From: Chitinophaga arvensicola
GTDB taxonomy: Bacteria > Bacteroidota > Bacteroidia > Chitinophagales > Chitinophagaceae
Direction: 5' to 3'
Length of the DNA stretch: 64,000 nucleotides
Assembly (NCBI RefSeq): GCF_900110835.1
Contig: NZ_FOJG01000002.1
Location: forward strand, 3,612,698-3,676,697
A model generated the notes under the pieces. The model had not been told where the DNA came from. It did not search any database and was given only the letters and a program-made list of their open reading frames with translations. A program made the translations under genes and the position numbers. Positions 27,342-35,903 of the stretch are shown here, piece by piece; the stretch's first letter is position 1; each line of letters starts with the position of its first letter.

Positions 27342-28679
27342 TTATACCAGCTTAAACGTTTCTGTAAACTTGGTCGTAAAGTTACCTTTACGGAAGTTTT
27401 CATCACGCATCAGTTGCTGATGGAAAGGAATAGTTGTTTTTACACCTTCAATAACAAACTCGCTCAGTGCGCGCTCCATGGTATTGATCGCTTCCTCACG
27501 TGTTTGCGCCATGGTGATAATTTTCGCTACCATGGAATCATAGTACGGAGGAATAACATAGCCTGCGTAGATATGAGAATCCACACGCACTCCATGTCCG
27601 CCCGGAATATGCAGGGTAGTGATTTTACCCGGAGAAGGACGGAAATCGTTGTAAGGATCTTCCGCATTGATACGGCACTCGATGGCGTGCATCTGTGGCG
27701 TATAATTTTTTCCGGAGATAGGAATACCAGCAGCAATCTTGATCTGTTCTTTTACAAGGTCAAAATTGATTACTTCTTCCGTAACGCCGTGTTCTACCTG
27801 GATACGGGTGTTCATTTCCATGAAGTAGAAGTTGCGGTGTTTGTCTACCAGGAACTCAATGGTACCAACACTTTCGTAATTGATAGCACTCGCAGCCCTG
27901 ATAGCAGCATCCCCCATTTTCTCACGCAGTTCAGGCGTCATAAACGGAGAAGGAGACTCTTCTACCAGCTTCTGGTGACGACGCTGGATAGAGCAATCCC
28001 TTTCACTGAGGTGACATACTTTACCGTATTGGTCACCCGCCACCTGGATTTCAATATGACGGGGTTCTTCCACGAATTTCTCCATGTAGATACCGTCATT
28101 GCTGAAAGAGGCACGGGCTTCATTTTTAGCCATGTTGTAGGCGTTCTCCAACTCACTTTCTTCCCATACCACACGCATACCTTTACCACCACCGCCGGCA
28201 GTTGCCTTGATGATTACCGGAAGCCCCATGCTTCTGGCGATCGTTTTAGCCTCTTCCACGCTCTGGAGCAAACCTTCGGAACCTGGAATTACCGGTACAC
28301 CGGCTGCAATCATGGTTTCTTTGGCGGTCATCTTATCTCCCATTTTCCGGATCATATCAGGAGTAGGGCCGATGAACTTAATACCGTGTTCACCACAGAT
28401 TTCAGCAAAACGGGCATTTTCAGCCAGGAAGCCGTAACCAGGGTGGATAGCATCTGCATTGGTGATCTCTGCAGCAGCCATCAGGTGAGGGATGTTCAGA
28501 TAAGACTCTGAGCTTTGTGGTTTGCCTATGCAGACTGCTTCATCGGCAAATTTCACATGCAGACTGTCTTTATCTGCTGTAGAATAAACTGCCACCGTCT
28601 TAATACCCATTTCCTTACAGGTACGGATAATCCGGAGGGCAATTTCACCACGGTTAGCAATCAATATTTTTTTGAACAT
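27342..28679 (-). CDS. accC: Acetyl-CoA carboxylase, biotin carboxylase subunit
   Basis: The ATG at 28679 (MFKKILIANRGEIA) gives 445 residues, the standard AccC length. It carboxylates the biotin on AccB using ATP and bicarbonate, the first step of malonyl-CoA and fatty-acid synthesis. Visible features are the N-terminal Rossmann-type start, AIHPGYGFLAENARFAE, the ATP-grasp glycine loop KATAGGGGKGMR, RDCSIQRRHQKLVEE, and the catalytic EMNTRIQVEHGVTEEV segment. It lies downstream of accB with a spacer that contains a long TTAGC-type hairpin. The carboxyltransferase genes are elsewhere. Confidence 0.96.
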   Translation of the reverse strand: MFKKILIANRGEIALRIIRTCKEMGIKTVAVYSTADKDSLHVKFADEAVCIGKPQSSESYLNIPHLMAAAEITNADAIHPGYGFLAENARFAEICGEHGIKFIGPTPDMIRKMGDKMTAKETMIAAGVPVIPGSEGLLQSVEEAKTIARSMGLPVIIKATAGGGGKGMRVVWEESELENAYNMAKNEARASFSNDGIYMEKFVEEPRHIEIQVAGDQYGKVCHLSERDCSIQRRHQKLVEESPSPFMTPELREKMGDAAIRAASAINYESVGTIEFLVDKHRNFYFMEMNTRIQVEHGVTEEVINFDLVKEQIKIAAGIPISGKNYTPQMHAIECRINAEDPYNDFRPSPGKITTLHIPGGHGVRVDSHIYAGYVIPPYYDSMVAKIITMAQTREEAINTMERALSEFVIEGVKTTIPFHQQLMRDENFRKGNFTTKFTETFKLV

Positions 28680-28710
28680 TGTTTTCCTTATAAGTTTAAT
28701 AATAGCGACT

Positions 28711-28776
28711 AGCATTTAGCTGTTAGCCTTTAGCCATCAGCACGGAGCTAACAACTAAAGGCTAACGGGTAAAGGC
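28711..28776. repeat. TTAGC-rich hairpin repeat, copy B, between accB and accC
   Basis: GTTAGCCTTTAG (28722-28733) and CTAAAGGCTAAC (28755-28766) form a perfect 12-bp stem with a 21-nt loop. The opening AGCATTTAGCTGTT (28711-28724) is identical to the start of the repeat at 62921. It lies inside the accB-accC transcript and has no T-run, so it is not a classic terminator. Confidence 0.65.
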
Positions 28777-28781
28777 TATTA

Positions 28782-29261
28782 TTATGGTTCAACTAAAAAT
28801 AAAGGTTGATCATACTCTACCGGAGATGCGTCATCTACCAGTACTTTCACGATTTTTCCGCTTACTTCACTCTCTATTTCGTTGAATAACTTCATTGCTT
28901 CGATGATGCACACTACTTTGCCGGAAGTTACTTCGTCACCTACGTTTACGAAGGCTGCTTTGTCCGGACCGGCACTGCGGTAGAAGGTACCAATCATTGG
29001 AGATTTGATGGTAACCAGGTTATCTGCCTTAGCTGGAGCAGCTGGTGCAGCGGCTGGTGCTGCGGTGGCAGGTGCAGCTGCAGGAGTTACAGCGGCTACT
29101 GCTGGCGCGGGTGCCATGGTTGCAGGAACAGTGATTACTTGTTGAACTTCGTTATCCTTCTGTTTTATTGTAATCTTAAACTTGTCCTGTTCAATGCTCA
29201 GTTCACTGATATTTGATTTATTGATCATTTTTACCAGTTCCTGAATCTGTTTAAAGTCCAT
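28782..29261 (-). CDS. accB: Acetyl-CoA carboxylase, biotin carboxyl carrier protein
   Basis: The ATG at 29261 (MDFKQIQELV) gives 159 residues. An N-terminal helix region is followed by an Ala/Pro-rich flexible linker (about residues 46-78) and the biotinyl domain, with the biotin-accepting Lys124 in IIEAMKLFNEI. AccB carries CO2 from AccC to the carboxyltransferase. It sits downstream of efp and upstream of accC, the gene order efp-accB-accC found in many bacteria. Confidence 0.96.
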   Translation of the reverse strand: MDFKQIQELVKMINKSNISELSIEQDKFKITIKQKDNEVQQVITVPATMAPAPAVAAVTPAAAPATAAPAAAPAAPAKADNLVTIKSPMIGTFYRSAGPDKAAFVNVGDEVTSGKVVCIIEAMKLFNEIESEVSGKIVKVLVDDASPVEYDQPLFLVEP

Positions 29262-29393
29262 GTAGACAGTTTTTGGTTTAGAAATATAGAATATGAGGAT
29301 ACTTTTCACGCATTCGGGAACTTTGCTCCGGAAGATAATTCCCCCCAAACAAAGTTCCTTCTCCGAAAATCAGTATTCCAGAATGTCTTATGC

Positions 29394-29960
29394 TTATGCT
29401 TTTACTCTCTCGATGTACTCACCGTTCTTGGTATTCACACGGATCAGTTCTCCTTCGTCTACAAACAGCGGTACCATTACAGTAGCTCCTGTTTCAACAG
29501 TAGCCGGTTTCAGGGTACGGGTAGCCGTATCACCTTTCACACCAGGCTCAGAATAGGTTACCAGTACAACGATCTTGTCAGGTAACTCAACAGCCATGTA
29601 CTGTTCAGTTTCTGTGTTGATCTGTACGCTTACTTCCTGGCCTTCTTTCAGGAACTGAGGAGCGTCGATAGCTGTTTCCGGCATAGCGATCTGCTCAAAA
29701 GTTTCATTGTCCATGAAGTTGTAGCCGGTATCATCTTTATATAAATACTGAAAAGCCTTCTTTTCAATACGGATTGGAAAGATAGTATCACCTGAGTTCC
29801 AGGTATGTTCTATAGAACGGCTATTGTCAACGCCTTTCAATTTAGCCCAAACCTTGGCGGCTGCACGGGCGGTTTTGTTCTGACCAAACTCTACAACAGA
29901 ATACAAGCTGTTGTCCAGCTTGATGATTAATCCTGTTCTGATATCTGCGGTGGTAGCCAT
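29394..29960 (-). CDS. efp: Elongation factor P with Arg32 at the loop tip
   Basis: This 188-residue protein has all three EF-P domains; it binds between the P and E sites and rescues ribosomes stalled at polyproline. The domain I loop that reaches the peptidyl-transferase centre reads GQNKTARAAAKVWAKLKGV instead of the usual KPGKGxAF type, so the tip residue is Arg32, not Lys34. Arg32 is the rhamnosylated residue in EarP-type EF-Ps of Pseudomonas and Shewanella, but no EarP gene is nearby. Domains II and III look normal (EEGQEVSV-like and EPGVKGDTAT). It is the first gene of efp-accB-accC and has its own promoter. Confidence 0.95.
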   Translation of the reverse strand: MATTADIRTGLIIKLDNSLYSVVEFGQNKTARAAAKVWAKLKGVDNSRSIEHTWNSGDTIFPIRIEKKAFQYLYKDDTGYNFMDNETFEQIAMPETAIDAPQFLKEGQEVSVQINTETEQYMAVELPDKIVVLVTYSEPGVKGDTATRTLKPATVETGATVMVPLFVDEGELIRVNTKNGEYIERVKA

Positions 29961-30001
29961 AAATAGGTTACTGATTTTAAGTTAAAAATTTATACGGATT
30001 G

Positions 30002-30030
30002 CAAAAGTAAAAATTTTCGCATATGAACAA
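30002..30030 (-). promoter_or_regulatory. Promoter of efp
   Basis: On the minus strand TTG (30028-30030) is followed after 18 bp by TACTTTTG (30002-30009); the leader is about 37 nt. Confidence 0.6.
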
Positions 30031-30149
30031 GCAACTAATTCCCAAAATTAGACAGAATAGTCCCTTTTCGGCCCAATTTTCGTCTTTTTTATTCAATAAA
30101 TGACATTTATCCGGTAATTTTAAACTCAAATCAAGAAACTTTTTCAAGT

Positions 30150-30653
30150 ATGCGCTACGTCTTTTTAGTTATTTTCAGCTGTTTACCCGTGTTTTTGATG
30201 GCTCAGACGCCTGCTAATTCCAGCACCAAAGCACCTTATTTACAATACCCGATTATACCCGCGTTTCCCTTGAGCCTCGTTGATGGCAACACTATCACGA
30301 AGAATGACCTGAAAAAAAATGAGAAGACCATGCTCTTCATTTTCAGTGTTGACTGCGACCATTGCAAACACCTCACTGAGGAAGTGCTGAAAAATATTGA
30401 CAAGTTCAAAAAAACACAGATTGTAATGATCACTCCCTTCAAAGTAGAGCAGATGAAGGAATATTATGATCAATATAAGATCAAGAACTACCCGAATATC
30501 ATTATGGCCAGCGAACCAACCCGGCAGATCATGTACTTTTATGACCTCCATTACTTCCCCGGTTTGTATATATATGATAAGAAACAACAGTTTGTAAAAG
30601 GTTTTGAAGGAACAGCCAAGCTGGATTCCCTGCTGTTTTACCTGAACAAATAA
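30150..30653 (+). CDS. Secreted thioredoxin-fold protein
   Basis: This 167-residue protein has a signal peptide ending near VFLMAQ and a thioredoxin/TlpA-like core: MLFIFSVDCDHCKHL with the redox pair Cys69-Cys72 (CDHC), then VMITPF, YPNIIMA and a typical cis-Pro region HYFPGLYIYDKKQQFVKGF. It is likely a periplasmic thiol-disulfide protein. No thiol-oxidase or cytochrome partner is adjacent, so the substrate is unknown. Confidence 0.85.
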   Translation: MRYVFLVIFSCLPVFLMAQTPANSSTKAPYLQYPIIPAFPLSLVDGNTITKNDLKKNEKTMLFIFSVDCDHCKHLTEEVLKNIDKFKKTQIVMITPFKVEQMKEYYDQYKIKNYPNIIMASEPTRQIMYFYDLHYFPGLYIYDKKQQFVKGFEGTAKLDSLLFYLNK

Positions 30654-30702
30654 TGCTTTGTGAAAATGTCGCTTTCAGCGGATTATTGTAATGCCGAATC
30701 AT

Positions 30703-30710
30703 TACATTTG
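30703..30710 (+). promoter_or_regulatory. -7 promoter element of mdh
   Basis: TACATTTG matches TAnnTTTG, 41 bp before the mdh ATG. The -33 box is not clear. Confidence 0.5.
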
Positions 30711-30751
30711 TTTAATCACATTCATTCTTCACTTTTAAAGCTAAAGACAAA

Positions 30752-31693
30752 ATGAAAGTTACAGTAGTAGGAGCCGGGAATGTAGGCGCAACGTGTGCCA
30801 ACGTACTGGCCCACAAAGATTTTCTGCAGGAGGTGGTTTTATTGGATATTAAAGAAGGAACGGCTGAAGGCAAGGCACTGGATACATGGCAGCAAGCTCC
30901 CATTGATTATTACAGTACCAAAATTACCGGGGTCACCAATGACTACACCAAAACCGCTAACAGCGATGTAGTAGTCATCACTTCAGGACTGCCCCGTAAA
31001 CCGGGTATGAGCAGGGATGACCTGATTTCTACCAACGCCAATATCGTGAAATCGGTTACTGAAAATATTACAAAACATTCTCCGGATGCTATCATCATTA
31101 TAGTGAGCAATCCACTGGATGTAATGACCTATTGCAGCTACCTCACTGCCAAAAAAGACAGCAGCAAAGTATTTGGTATGGCCGGTATCCTGGATACCGC
31201 CCGTTACCGCGCTTTCCTGGCAGATGAAATAGGCTGTTCTCCCAAAGATATCCAGGCCATCCTGATGGGTGGTCACGGTGATACGATGGTGCCGTTACCC
31301 CGTTATACCACTGTAGGCGGTATTCCTGTAACAGAACTGGTATCCAACGAGAAACTGGAAGCTATTATCCAACGCACCAAGGTAGGTGGCGGCGAAATCG
31401 TGAATCTCCTCGGTACCTCTGCCTGGTATGCACCGGGTGCAGCTGCAGCCCAGATGGTGGAAGCCATCGTGAAGAACGAAAAACGCATCTTCCCTGTTTG
31501 CGCCTGGCTTACCGGTGAATACGGATTGAAAGATATTTACCTGGGCGTACCCGTAGTACTGGGAAAAAATGGTATAGAAAAAATCATTGAACTGCAACTC
31601 AACGACGCAGAAAAAGAATTACTCAATACCTCTGCCAAACATGTAAAGGAAGTTATGGACGTATTGGATAAAATGCAGACTGCTACTGCCTGA
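30752..31693 (+). CDS. mdh: Malate dehydrogenase (LDH-like type)
   Basis: This 313-residue NAD-dependent enzyme interconverts malate and oxaloacetate in the TCA cycle. The sequence has the dinucleotide-binding VVGAGNVGATCA, Asp32 for NAD specificity, substrate-binding Arg82 and Arg88 in GLPRKPGMSRDDL (the Arg82 context marks malate rather than lactate dehydrogenase), the Asp148/Arg151 pair in ILDTARYRAF, and catalytic His175 in MGGHGDTMVP. It is transcribed alone, from its own promoter, and ends at the second GGGGAGATGAAA hairpin. Confidence 0.96.
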   Translation: MKVTVVGAGNVGATCANVLAHKDFLQEVVLLDIKEGTAEGKALDTWQQAPIDYYSTKITGVTNDYTKTANSDVVVITSGLPRKPGMSRDDLISTNANIVKSVTENITKHSPDAIIIIVSNPLDVMTYCSYLTAKKDSSKVFGMAGILDTARYRAFLADEIGCSPKDIQAILMGGHGDTMVPLPRYTTVGGIPVTELVSNEKLEAIIQRTKVGGGEIVNLLGTSAWYAPGAAAAQMVEAIVKNEKRIFPVCAWLTGEYGLKDIYLGVPVVLGKNGIEKIIELQLNDAEKELLNTSAKHVKEVMDVLDKMQTATA

Positions 31694-31737
31694 TCAGGCA
31701 ATTAACTGCATTCACCGATTCTGTTCTTTATTAATTG

Positions 31738-31781
31738 TCTGGGGAGATGAAAACCGGAATATCCGTTTTCATCTCCCCAGA
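31738..31781 (+). terminator. Strong hairpin with GGGGAGATGAAA stem, copy 2 (after mdh)
   Basis: A perfect 17-bp stem, TCTGGGGAGATGAAAAC (31738-31754) with its complement at 31765-31781, encloses CGGAATATCC and is followed by TCTTTTATCC. The 12-bp core is identical to that at 8955-8998, while bases on both sides differ in a compensatory way. Confidence 0.85.
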
Positions 31782-31844
31782 TCTTTTATCCTCCGTTCCT
31801 GAATAATAATCCGCATTTATTCGTAATTTTACCCCGATCCTGAT

Positions 31845-31888
31845 ATTGTCTAAGACAATCTAAATGAAACAGTTCTAATTAGTTTCAT
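31845..31888. promoter_or_regulatory. Two inverted repeats upstream of the MarR-family gene
   Basis: ATTGTC-TAA-GACAAT (31845-31859) and ATGAAAC-N11-GTTTCAT (31864-31888) lie 25-68 bp before the marR start. They are candidate operators, plausibly for the MarR protein itself (autoregulation). Confidence 0.5.
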
Positions 31889-31912
31889 AAAATTTGCTTT
31901 AACTCTGAATGT

Positions 31913-32374
31913 ATGTCTAACCTGGAAAAACTGATCACGCAGAAAGCATTTGAAAACGAAAATCAGCGGGGCCTGATAAGCCTGATTTTTGTCGGTAACT
32001 GGATAACGTCCCGTCACCAGCAATTTTTTAAACAGTATGGCATCACCATGCAGCAGTTCAATATACTGCGGATTCTCCGCGGACAACATCCGCAGGCTGC
32101 CAGCATCAACATACTGAAAGAGCGGATGCTGGACAAAATGAGCGATGTATCCCGCCTGGTAGAACGTCTCCGTAAGGCAGACCTGGTGGAACGTAAAAAC
32201 AGTGAAATGGACAGACGCGCAGTAGACGTCCGTATCAATGATAAAGGCCTGGAGCTTTTGAGAACCATCGACAACGAACTCACACAACTGGACAACGCCT
32301 TTCAGTCATTAAGCGAAAAAGAAATTATTCAACTGAATAAATTACTGGATAAAATGCTCGAAAGCTATCATTAA
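31913..32374 (+). CDS. MarR-family transcriptional regulator
   Basis: This 153-residue protein has the winged-helix MarR fold: an N-terminal dimer helix, the recognition region SINILKERMLDKMSDVSRLVERLRKADLVE, the basic wing NSEMDRRAVDVRINDKG, and a C-terminal dimerisation helix. MarR proteins usually bind palindromes and respond to small phenolic or oxidative ligands. Two inverted repeats sit directly upstream of the gene. The convergent MFS transporter ends just after this gene and is not obviously regulated by it. Confidence 0.9.
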   Translation: MSNLEKLITQKAFENENQRGLISLIFVGNWITSRHQQFFKQYGITMQQFNILRILRGQHPQAASINILKERMLDKMSDVSRLVERLRKADLVERKNSEMDRRAVDVRINDKGLELLRTIDNELTQLDNAFQSLSEKEIIQLNKLLDKMLESYH

Positions 32375-33610
32375 CTAAATCTCTTCCAGGTAGTTAAGAT
32401 CCTTGCCAAACGTTTCTTCCACCTTCCAGGCAGTAATCAACGCAACACCGATACAAACCACCGCCACTATAGCCCCGCTTTGAAGGTAAGTAAAGTAGTT
32501 TTGTACTTTTATAAACAGAATTGAGATCAACGGCAACATCCCCCTCGCAAAATTTGGAACTGTAGTAGCCACGGTAGCCCTTAAATTGGTACCGAAGCTT
32601 TCTGCTGCAATCGTTACAAAAATGGCCCAGAAACCAACACTGATACCCAGTATAAAACATACCGTGTAAAATACCCATGTTTCCACCCCATGAAGGTTTA
32701 GGTAAACGGTAACCATCACTGCTGTGAATACCAGGAACAGCAGCATGACCTTACGCCGGCTTTGCCACAACTGGCTGATCAACCCGGAAGCGAAATCACC
32801 CAGCACCAGCCCCGCATAACAGAAAGCAATAGCATCACCCGGACTGATAGCGCCTTTTACTTCCATAATAGTGGCAAACTTATTGGAAAAAGCAATCAGT
32901 ATCCCCACCACAAACCAGGTAGGAGTGCCCAACAGCATACATTTCAGGTATTTAATAAACCGGTCCCGGTTGGTGAACAAAGCCACAAAACTGCCCCTCG
33001 ATGCGGAAGACGCTTTTACCGCATTGAATAAATGCGATTCCATCACACTCACCCTGAGAACCAGCAATGCCAGCCCCAATCCACCACCAATAAAATAACA
33101 GATGCGCCAGTCACCCACCAATTTGGCGATCAGGTTAGCTGCCACTGCCCCGGAAACTCCTACTGTGGCTACGATCATCGTACCGTATCCCCGCTTCTCC
33201 TTTGGCAGGATCTCCGATACCAGGGTAATCCCGGCACCCAGCTCCCCGGCCAGTCCGAAACCAGCCACAAAACGCCAGAGCAGGTATCCGTTGATTCCCT
33301 GCACAAAACCATTGGCAATATTCGCAACAGAATAAATGAGGATAGAACCGAATAGTACACTTAACCTGCCTTTCTTATCTCCTATAATACCCCAGAAAAT
33401 CCCTCCGACGAGTAACCCCACCATCTGGATGTTGATCAGCAGCATACCTGCACCCGCATCAATTTCACTCTGCGGCAGGCCCAGTGACTTTAAACTCGGC
33501 ACCCTCACAATAGTAAATAAAAGGAGATCATAAATATCTACGAAATAGCCCAGGGACGCCACTATAACGGCGATATTGAAAATGGAGACAGAACGATTGT
33601 CGGTTTTCAT
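32375..33610 (-). CDS. MFS transporter
   Basis: The ATG at 33610 (MKTDNRSVSIFN) gives 411 residues with about 12 membrane helices. The loop 2-3 signature GIIGDKKGRLSVLFG is the MFS motif A. The helix 4-5 region FGLAGELGAGITLVSEILPKE resembles metabolite:H+ symporters such as sugar or carboxylate transporters. The substrate is not readable from sequence. Its stop codon is immediately next to that of the convergent marR gene. A terminator for the upstream DedA gene lies just before its start, so it has its own transcript. Confidence 0.88.
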   Translation of the reverse strand: MKTDNRSVSIFNIAVIVASLGYFVDIYDLLLFTIVRVPSLKSLGLPQSEIDAGAGMLLINIQMVGLLVGGIFWGIIGDKKGRLSVLFGSILIYSVANIANGFVQGINGYLLWRFVAGFGLAGELGAGITLVSEILPKEKRGYGTMIVATVGVSGAVAANLIAKLVGDWRICYFIGGGLGLALLVLRVSVMESHLFNAVKASSASRGSFVALFTNRDRFIKYLKCMLLGTPTWFVVGILIAFSNKFATIMEVKGAISPGDAIAFCYAGLVLGDFASGLISQLWQSRRKVMLLFLVFTAVMVTVYLNLHGVETWVFYTVCFILGISVGFWAIFVTIAAESFGTNLRATVATTVPNFARGMLPLISILFIKVQNYFTYLQSGAIVAVVCIGVALITAWKVEETFGKDLNYLEEI

Positions 33611-33636
33611 TTTAATTTGGTTGACTGATAACGGGA

Positions 33637-33667
33637 ATAAAAAAAAGGGCCTCATAAAGGCCCTTTT
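33637..33667 (-). terminator. Terminator of the DedA-family gene
   Basis: A 10-bp stem, AAAAGGGCCT and AGGCCCTTTT, has the loop CATAA. On the minus strand it continues with a T-run of eight. Confidence 0.9.
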
Positions 33668-33681
33668 AAAGATATAAAAAA

Positions 33682-34362
33682 TTATAATGGAGTATCTGTT
33701 TTTTCTGTTTCCACCGGATGAGCGTGTGGATGTTTTGCCTTTCCGAAGATCACTTTGATCAGTACAGGTAAGGTAGTGATCAATATAATCACCAGGATAA
33801 TCAATTCCAGGTGCTCTTTCAGATTAGGGAATGCTTTGTCCAGGTAATGACCGGCCAGCATCATGGAAAATACCCATGCAAAAGAACCGATAATGTTAAA
33901 GAACATAAATTTCTTACCGTCCATTCCTACTACACCGGCCACTATAGGGGCGAAAGTACGGATGATCGGCAGGAAGCGCGCAAAGAAGATGGCACCGCCA
34001 CCATACTTTACAAAAAAGTCATGTGCCTGGTGCAGGTGCTTTTTCTTAAAGAAGAAAGTATCTTTTCTCTGGAATAAAATAGGACCGGTTTTTTTACCAA
34101 ACCAGAAGCCCACCATGTTTCCGAGCACGCCGGCAGTGGCAATCAGGAACATCACTACCACAAATGGAAGATCAAAAAAGCTGCGGCAAAGGTCTTCGCT
34201 GTAGATACCTGCCACAAAGAGCAGGGAGTCTCCCGGCAGAAAGAAACCAATGAAAAGACCTGTTTCTGCAAAAATAATTGCCAGTAACAGGTAAAGACCA
34301 CCATGTTCAATAATCCACGAGGGATTAATGAGGTGTTTAAATAACTCAATAATCTGGTCCAT
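33682..34362 (-). CDS. DedA-family membrane protein
   Basis: This 226-residue protein has the DedA (VTT) family features: hydrophobic segments with FIGFFLPGDSLLF near the N-terminus, then the re-entrant signature FFARFLPIIRTFAPIVAGVVGMDGKKF (Arg and Gly conserved) and several C-terminal helices. DedA proteins act as lipid scramblases or undecaprenyl-phosphate/phosphatidylethanolamine flippases and affect proton-motive force. The gene is 66 bp downstream of the gltP-like gene, possibly in the same transcript, and ends at a strong terminator. Confidence 0.9.
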   Translation of the reverse strand: MDQIIELFKHLINPSWIIEHGGLYLLLAIIFAETGLFIGFFLPGDSLLFVAGIYSEDLCRSFFDLPFVVVMFLIATAGVLGNMVGFWFGKKTGPILFQRKDTFFFKKKHLHQAHDFFVKYGGGAIFFARFLPIIRTFAPIVAGVVGMDGKKFMFFNIIGSFAWVFSMMLAGHYLDKAFPNLKEHLELIILVIILITTLPVLIKVIFGKAKHPHAHPVETEKTDTPL

Positions 34363-34428
34363 GCTATGTACGCTATTTCTATTTCTGAAGTGGTAAAATA
34401 ATCAATAAACTGTTACGCATTTGTTAAG

Positions 34429-35706
34429 TTAGGCATTCGAAGCATCTTTGGCCGGAGTCAGTTTGTTCTCCCATTTGGAAACAACAGCAGTAGCCATTGC
34501 GTTTCCGATAACATTGGTAGCAGACCTGCCCATATCCAGCAGGTGATCAACGCCAAGCAGCAAAATAAGACCTGCCTCCGGGATTTTGAACATCGACAGG
34601 GTACCTGCAATCACTACCAGAGAGGCACGGGGCACACCCGCAATACCCTTACTGGTAATCATTAATACCAGCAACATGGTAATCTGCTGATCAATGGAAA
34701 GGTGCATACCATAGGCCTGTGCAATAAATAAGCTGGCAAAAGTCATATACATCATGGAGCCATCCAGGTTAAAGGAATAGCCCAGGGGTAATACAAAACT
34801 AACAATACGGCTGTCGCAACCAAACTTTTCGAGCTCTTCCATAGTACGGGGATAGGCAGCCTCACTGCTGGCAGTACCAAATGCCAGTAACAGCGGATCC
34901 TTGATCATCCCCAGGAGCTTAAATACAGATTTACCCAGTATCAGCCACCCTACCAGTGAAATCACTACCCACAAACTGAAAAGTCCGATATAAAACTGTA
35001 CAATGAATTTACCGTAGGTGACCAGTACAATCGGCCCTTTTAAAGCGATAATACCTGCCATGGCGCCGAAAACAGCGAACGGCGCGAAATTCATCACAAA
35101 TCCGGTTACTTTCAACATGATATGCGCTACGCTATCGAGTAACTTCACAATCGGATCTGCCTTTTCACCGATGGCAGCTGCTGCCACCCCAAAGAAAATA
35201 GCGAATACCACTATCTGTAATATCTCATTGTGAGCCATCGCGTTTACCACACTGTCCGGCACCACGTGCTGGAAAAACCCTTTCAGGGTCATATCAGCCT
35301 TGGCGATGCCCGAAGACGCATGTTCATCTGGCAGTGGCAATCCCAGGGACAACCCCGGTTTCATGAGGTTTACCAGTATTAAACCGAGGAACAATGATAC
35401 AAAGGTTGCACTGATAAACCACAGCATGGTTTTTCCACCAATGCGGCCTACCGCTTTTATATCGCCCAGTTTAGCCACTCCTACCACCAGGGTGGAGAAC
35501 ACCAGCGGAGCAATGATCATTTTTACCAGGCGCAGGAAGATATCTGTCAGGATAGCGATGTTATCAGCGAAGATCTGCGGAGTATCTTTAGCTCCTGCCA
35601 CGGCAGGGGCATTACCATAGGTAACAAAAACACCGTAACCAGTGCCTATTCCGATTACCATGGCAATGAAAATATAGAGTGTAAGCAGATTCGACGATTT
35701 CTTCAT
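34429..35706 (-). CDS. Dicarboxylate/glutamate:cation symporter (DAACS family)
   Basis: This 425-residue protein has the eight membrane helices and two re-entrant loops of the GltP/DctA family. Visible family motifs are FLRLVKMIIAPLVFSTLVVGVAKLGD, the HP1 serine stretch GTASSEAAYPRTMEEL, the cation-binding NLDGSMMYM, and HP2 TSKGIAGVPRASLVVI. The substrate is a dicarboxylate or acidic amino acid, most likely glutamate or aspartate. It is divergent from the APC permease gene. A possible -7 element (TATTTTTG, 35759-35766) lies upstream. Confidence 0.93.
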   Translation of the reverse strand: MKKSSNLLTLYIFIAMVIGIGTGYGVFVTYGNAPAVAGAKDTPQIFADNIAILTDIFLRLVKMIIAPLVFSTLVVGVAKLGDIKAVGRIGGKTMLWFISATFVSLFLGLILVNLMKPGLSLGLPLPDEHASSGIAKADMTLKGFFQHVVPDSVVNAMAHNEILQIVVFAIFFGVAAAAIGEKADPIVKLLDSVAHIMLKVTGFVMNFAPFAVFGAMAGIIALKGPIVLVTYGKFIVQFYIGLFSLWVVISLVGWLILGKSVFKLLGMIKDPLLLAFGTASSEAAYPRTMEELEKFGCDSRIVSFVLPLGYSFNLDGSMMYMTFASLFIAQAYGMHLSIDQQITMLLVLMITSKGIAGVPRASLVVIAGTLSMFKIPEAGLILLLGVDHLLDMGRSATNVIGNAMATAVVSKWENKLTPAKDASNA

Positions 35707-35832
35707 GCGTAGGTAGAATTATCTTGTAATAGTTAAAAGTTGTAACCGGAAAATTTCCCAAAAATAAGGTTAAGCTGCTAAAGATGCGCTTTAGAGGCCA
35801 AAATAAAACTGTCCGTTTTTGATTTTAGATAT

Positions 35833-35840
35833 TATATTTG
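35833..35840 (+). promoter_or_regulatory. -7 promoter element of the APC permease gene
   Basis: TATATTTG matches TAnnTTTG, 63 bp before the chosen ATG at 35904. This also argues against the TTG at 35838 as start codon, because it overlaps the promoter. Confidence 0.55.
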
Positions 35841-35903
35841 GCGATCAACAACAAACAACAACAACTAAACTACCTTAAAACATCAACCACAATACGACTG
35901 CGT

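Noticed and set aside
27414..28511. Long plus-strand open frame (365 codons) opposite accC
   Set aside because: It mirrors accC codon structure, is Phe/His/Arg-rich with no recognisable motif, and accC is unmistakable. The same applies to long frames opposite carA, purL, glnN and the TonB receptor.
35838..35903. TTG start extending the APC permease by 22 residues
   Set aside because: The TTG overlaps the TATATTTG promoter element and the extra residues are polar (NNKQQQ) and unlike the family N-terminus; the ATG at 35904 is better.
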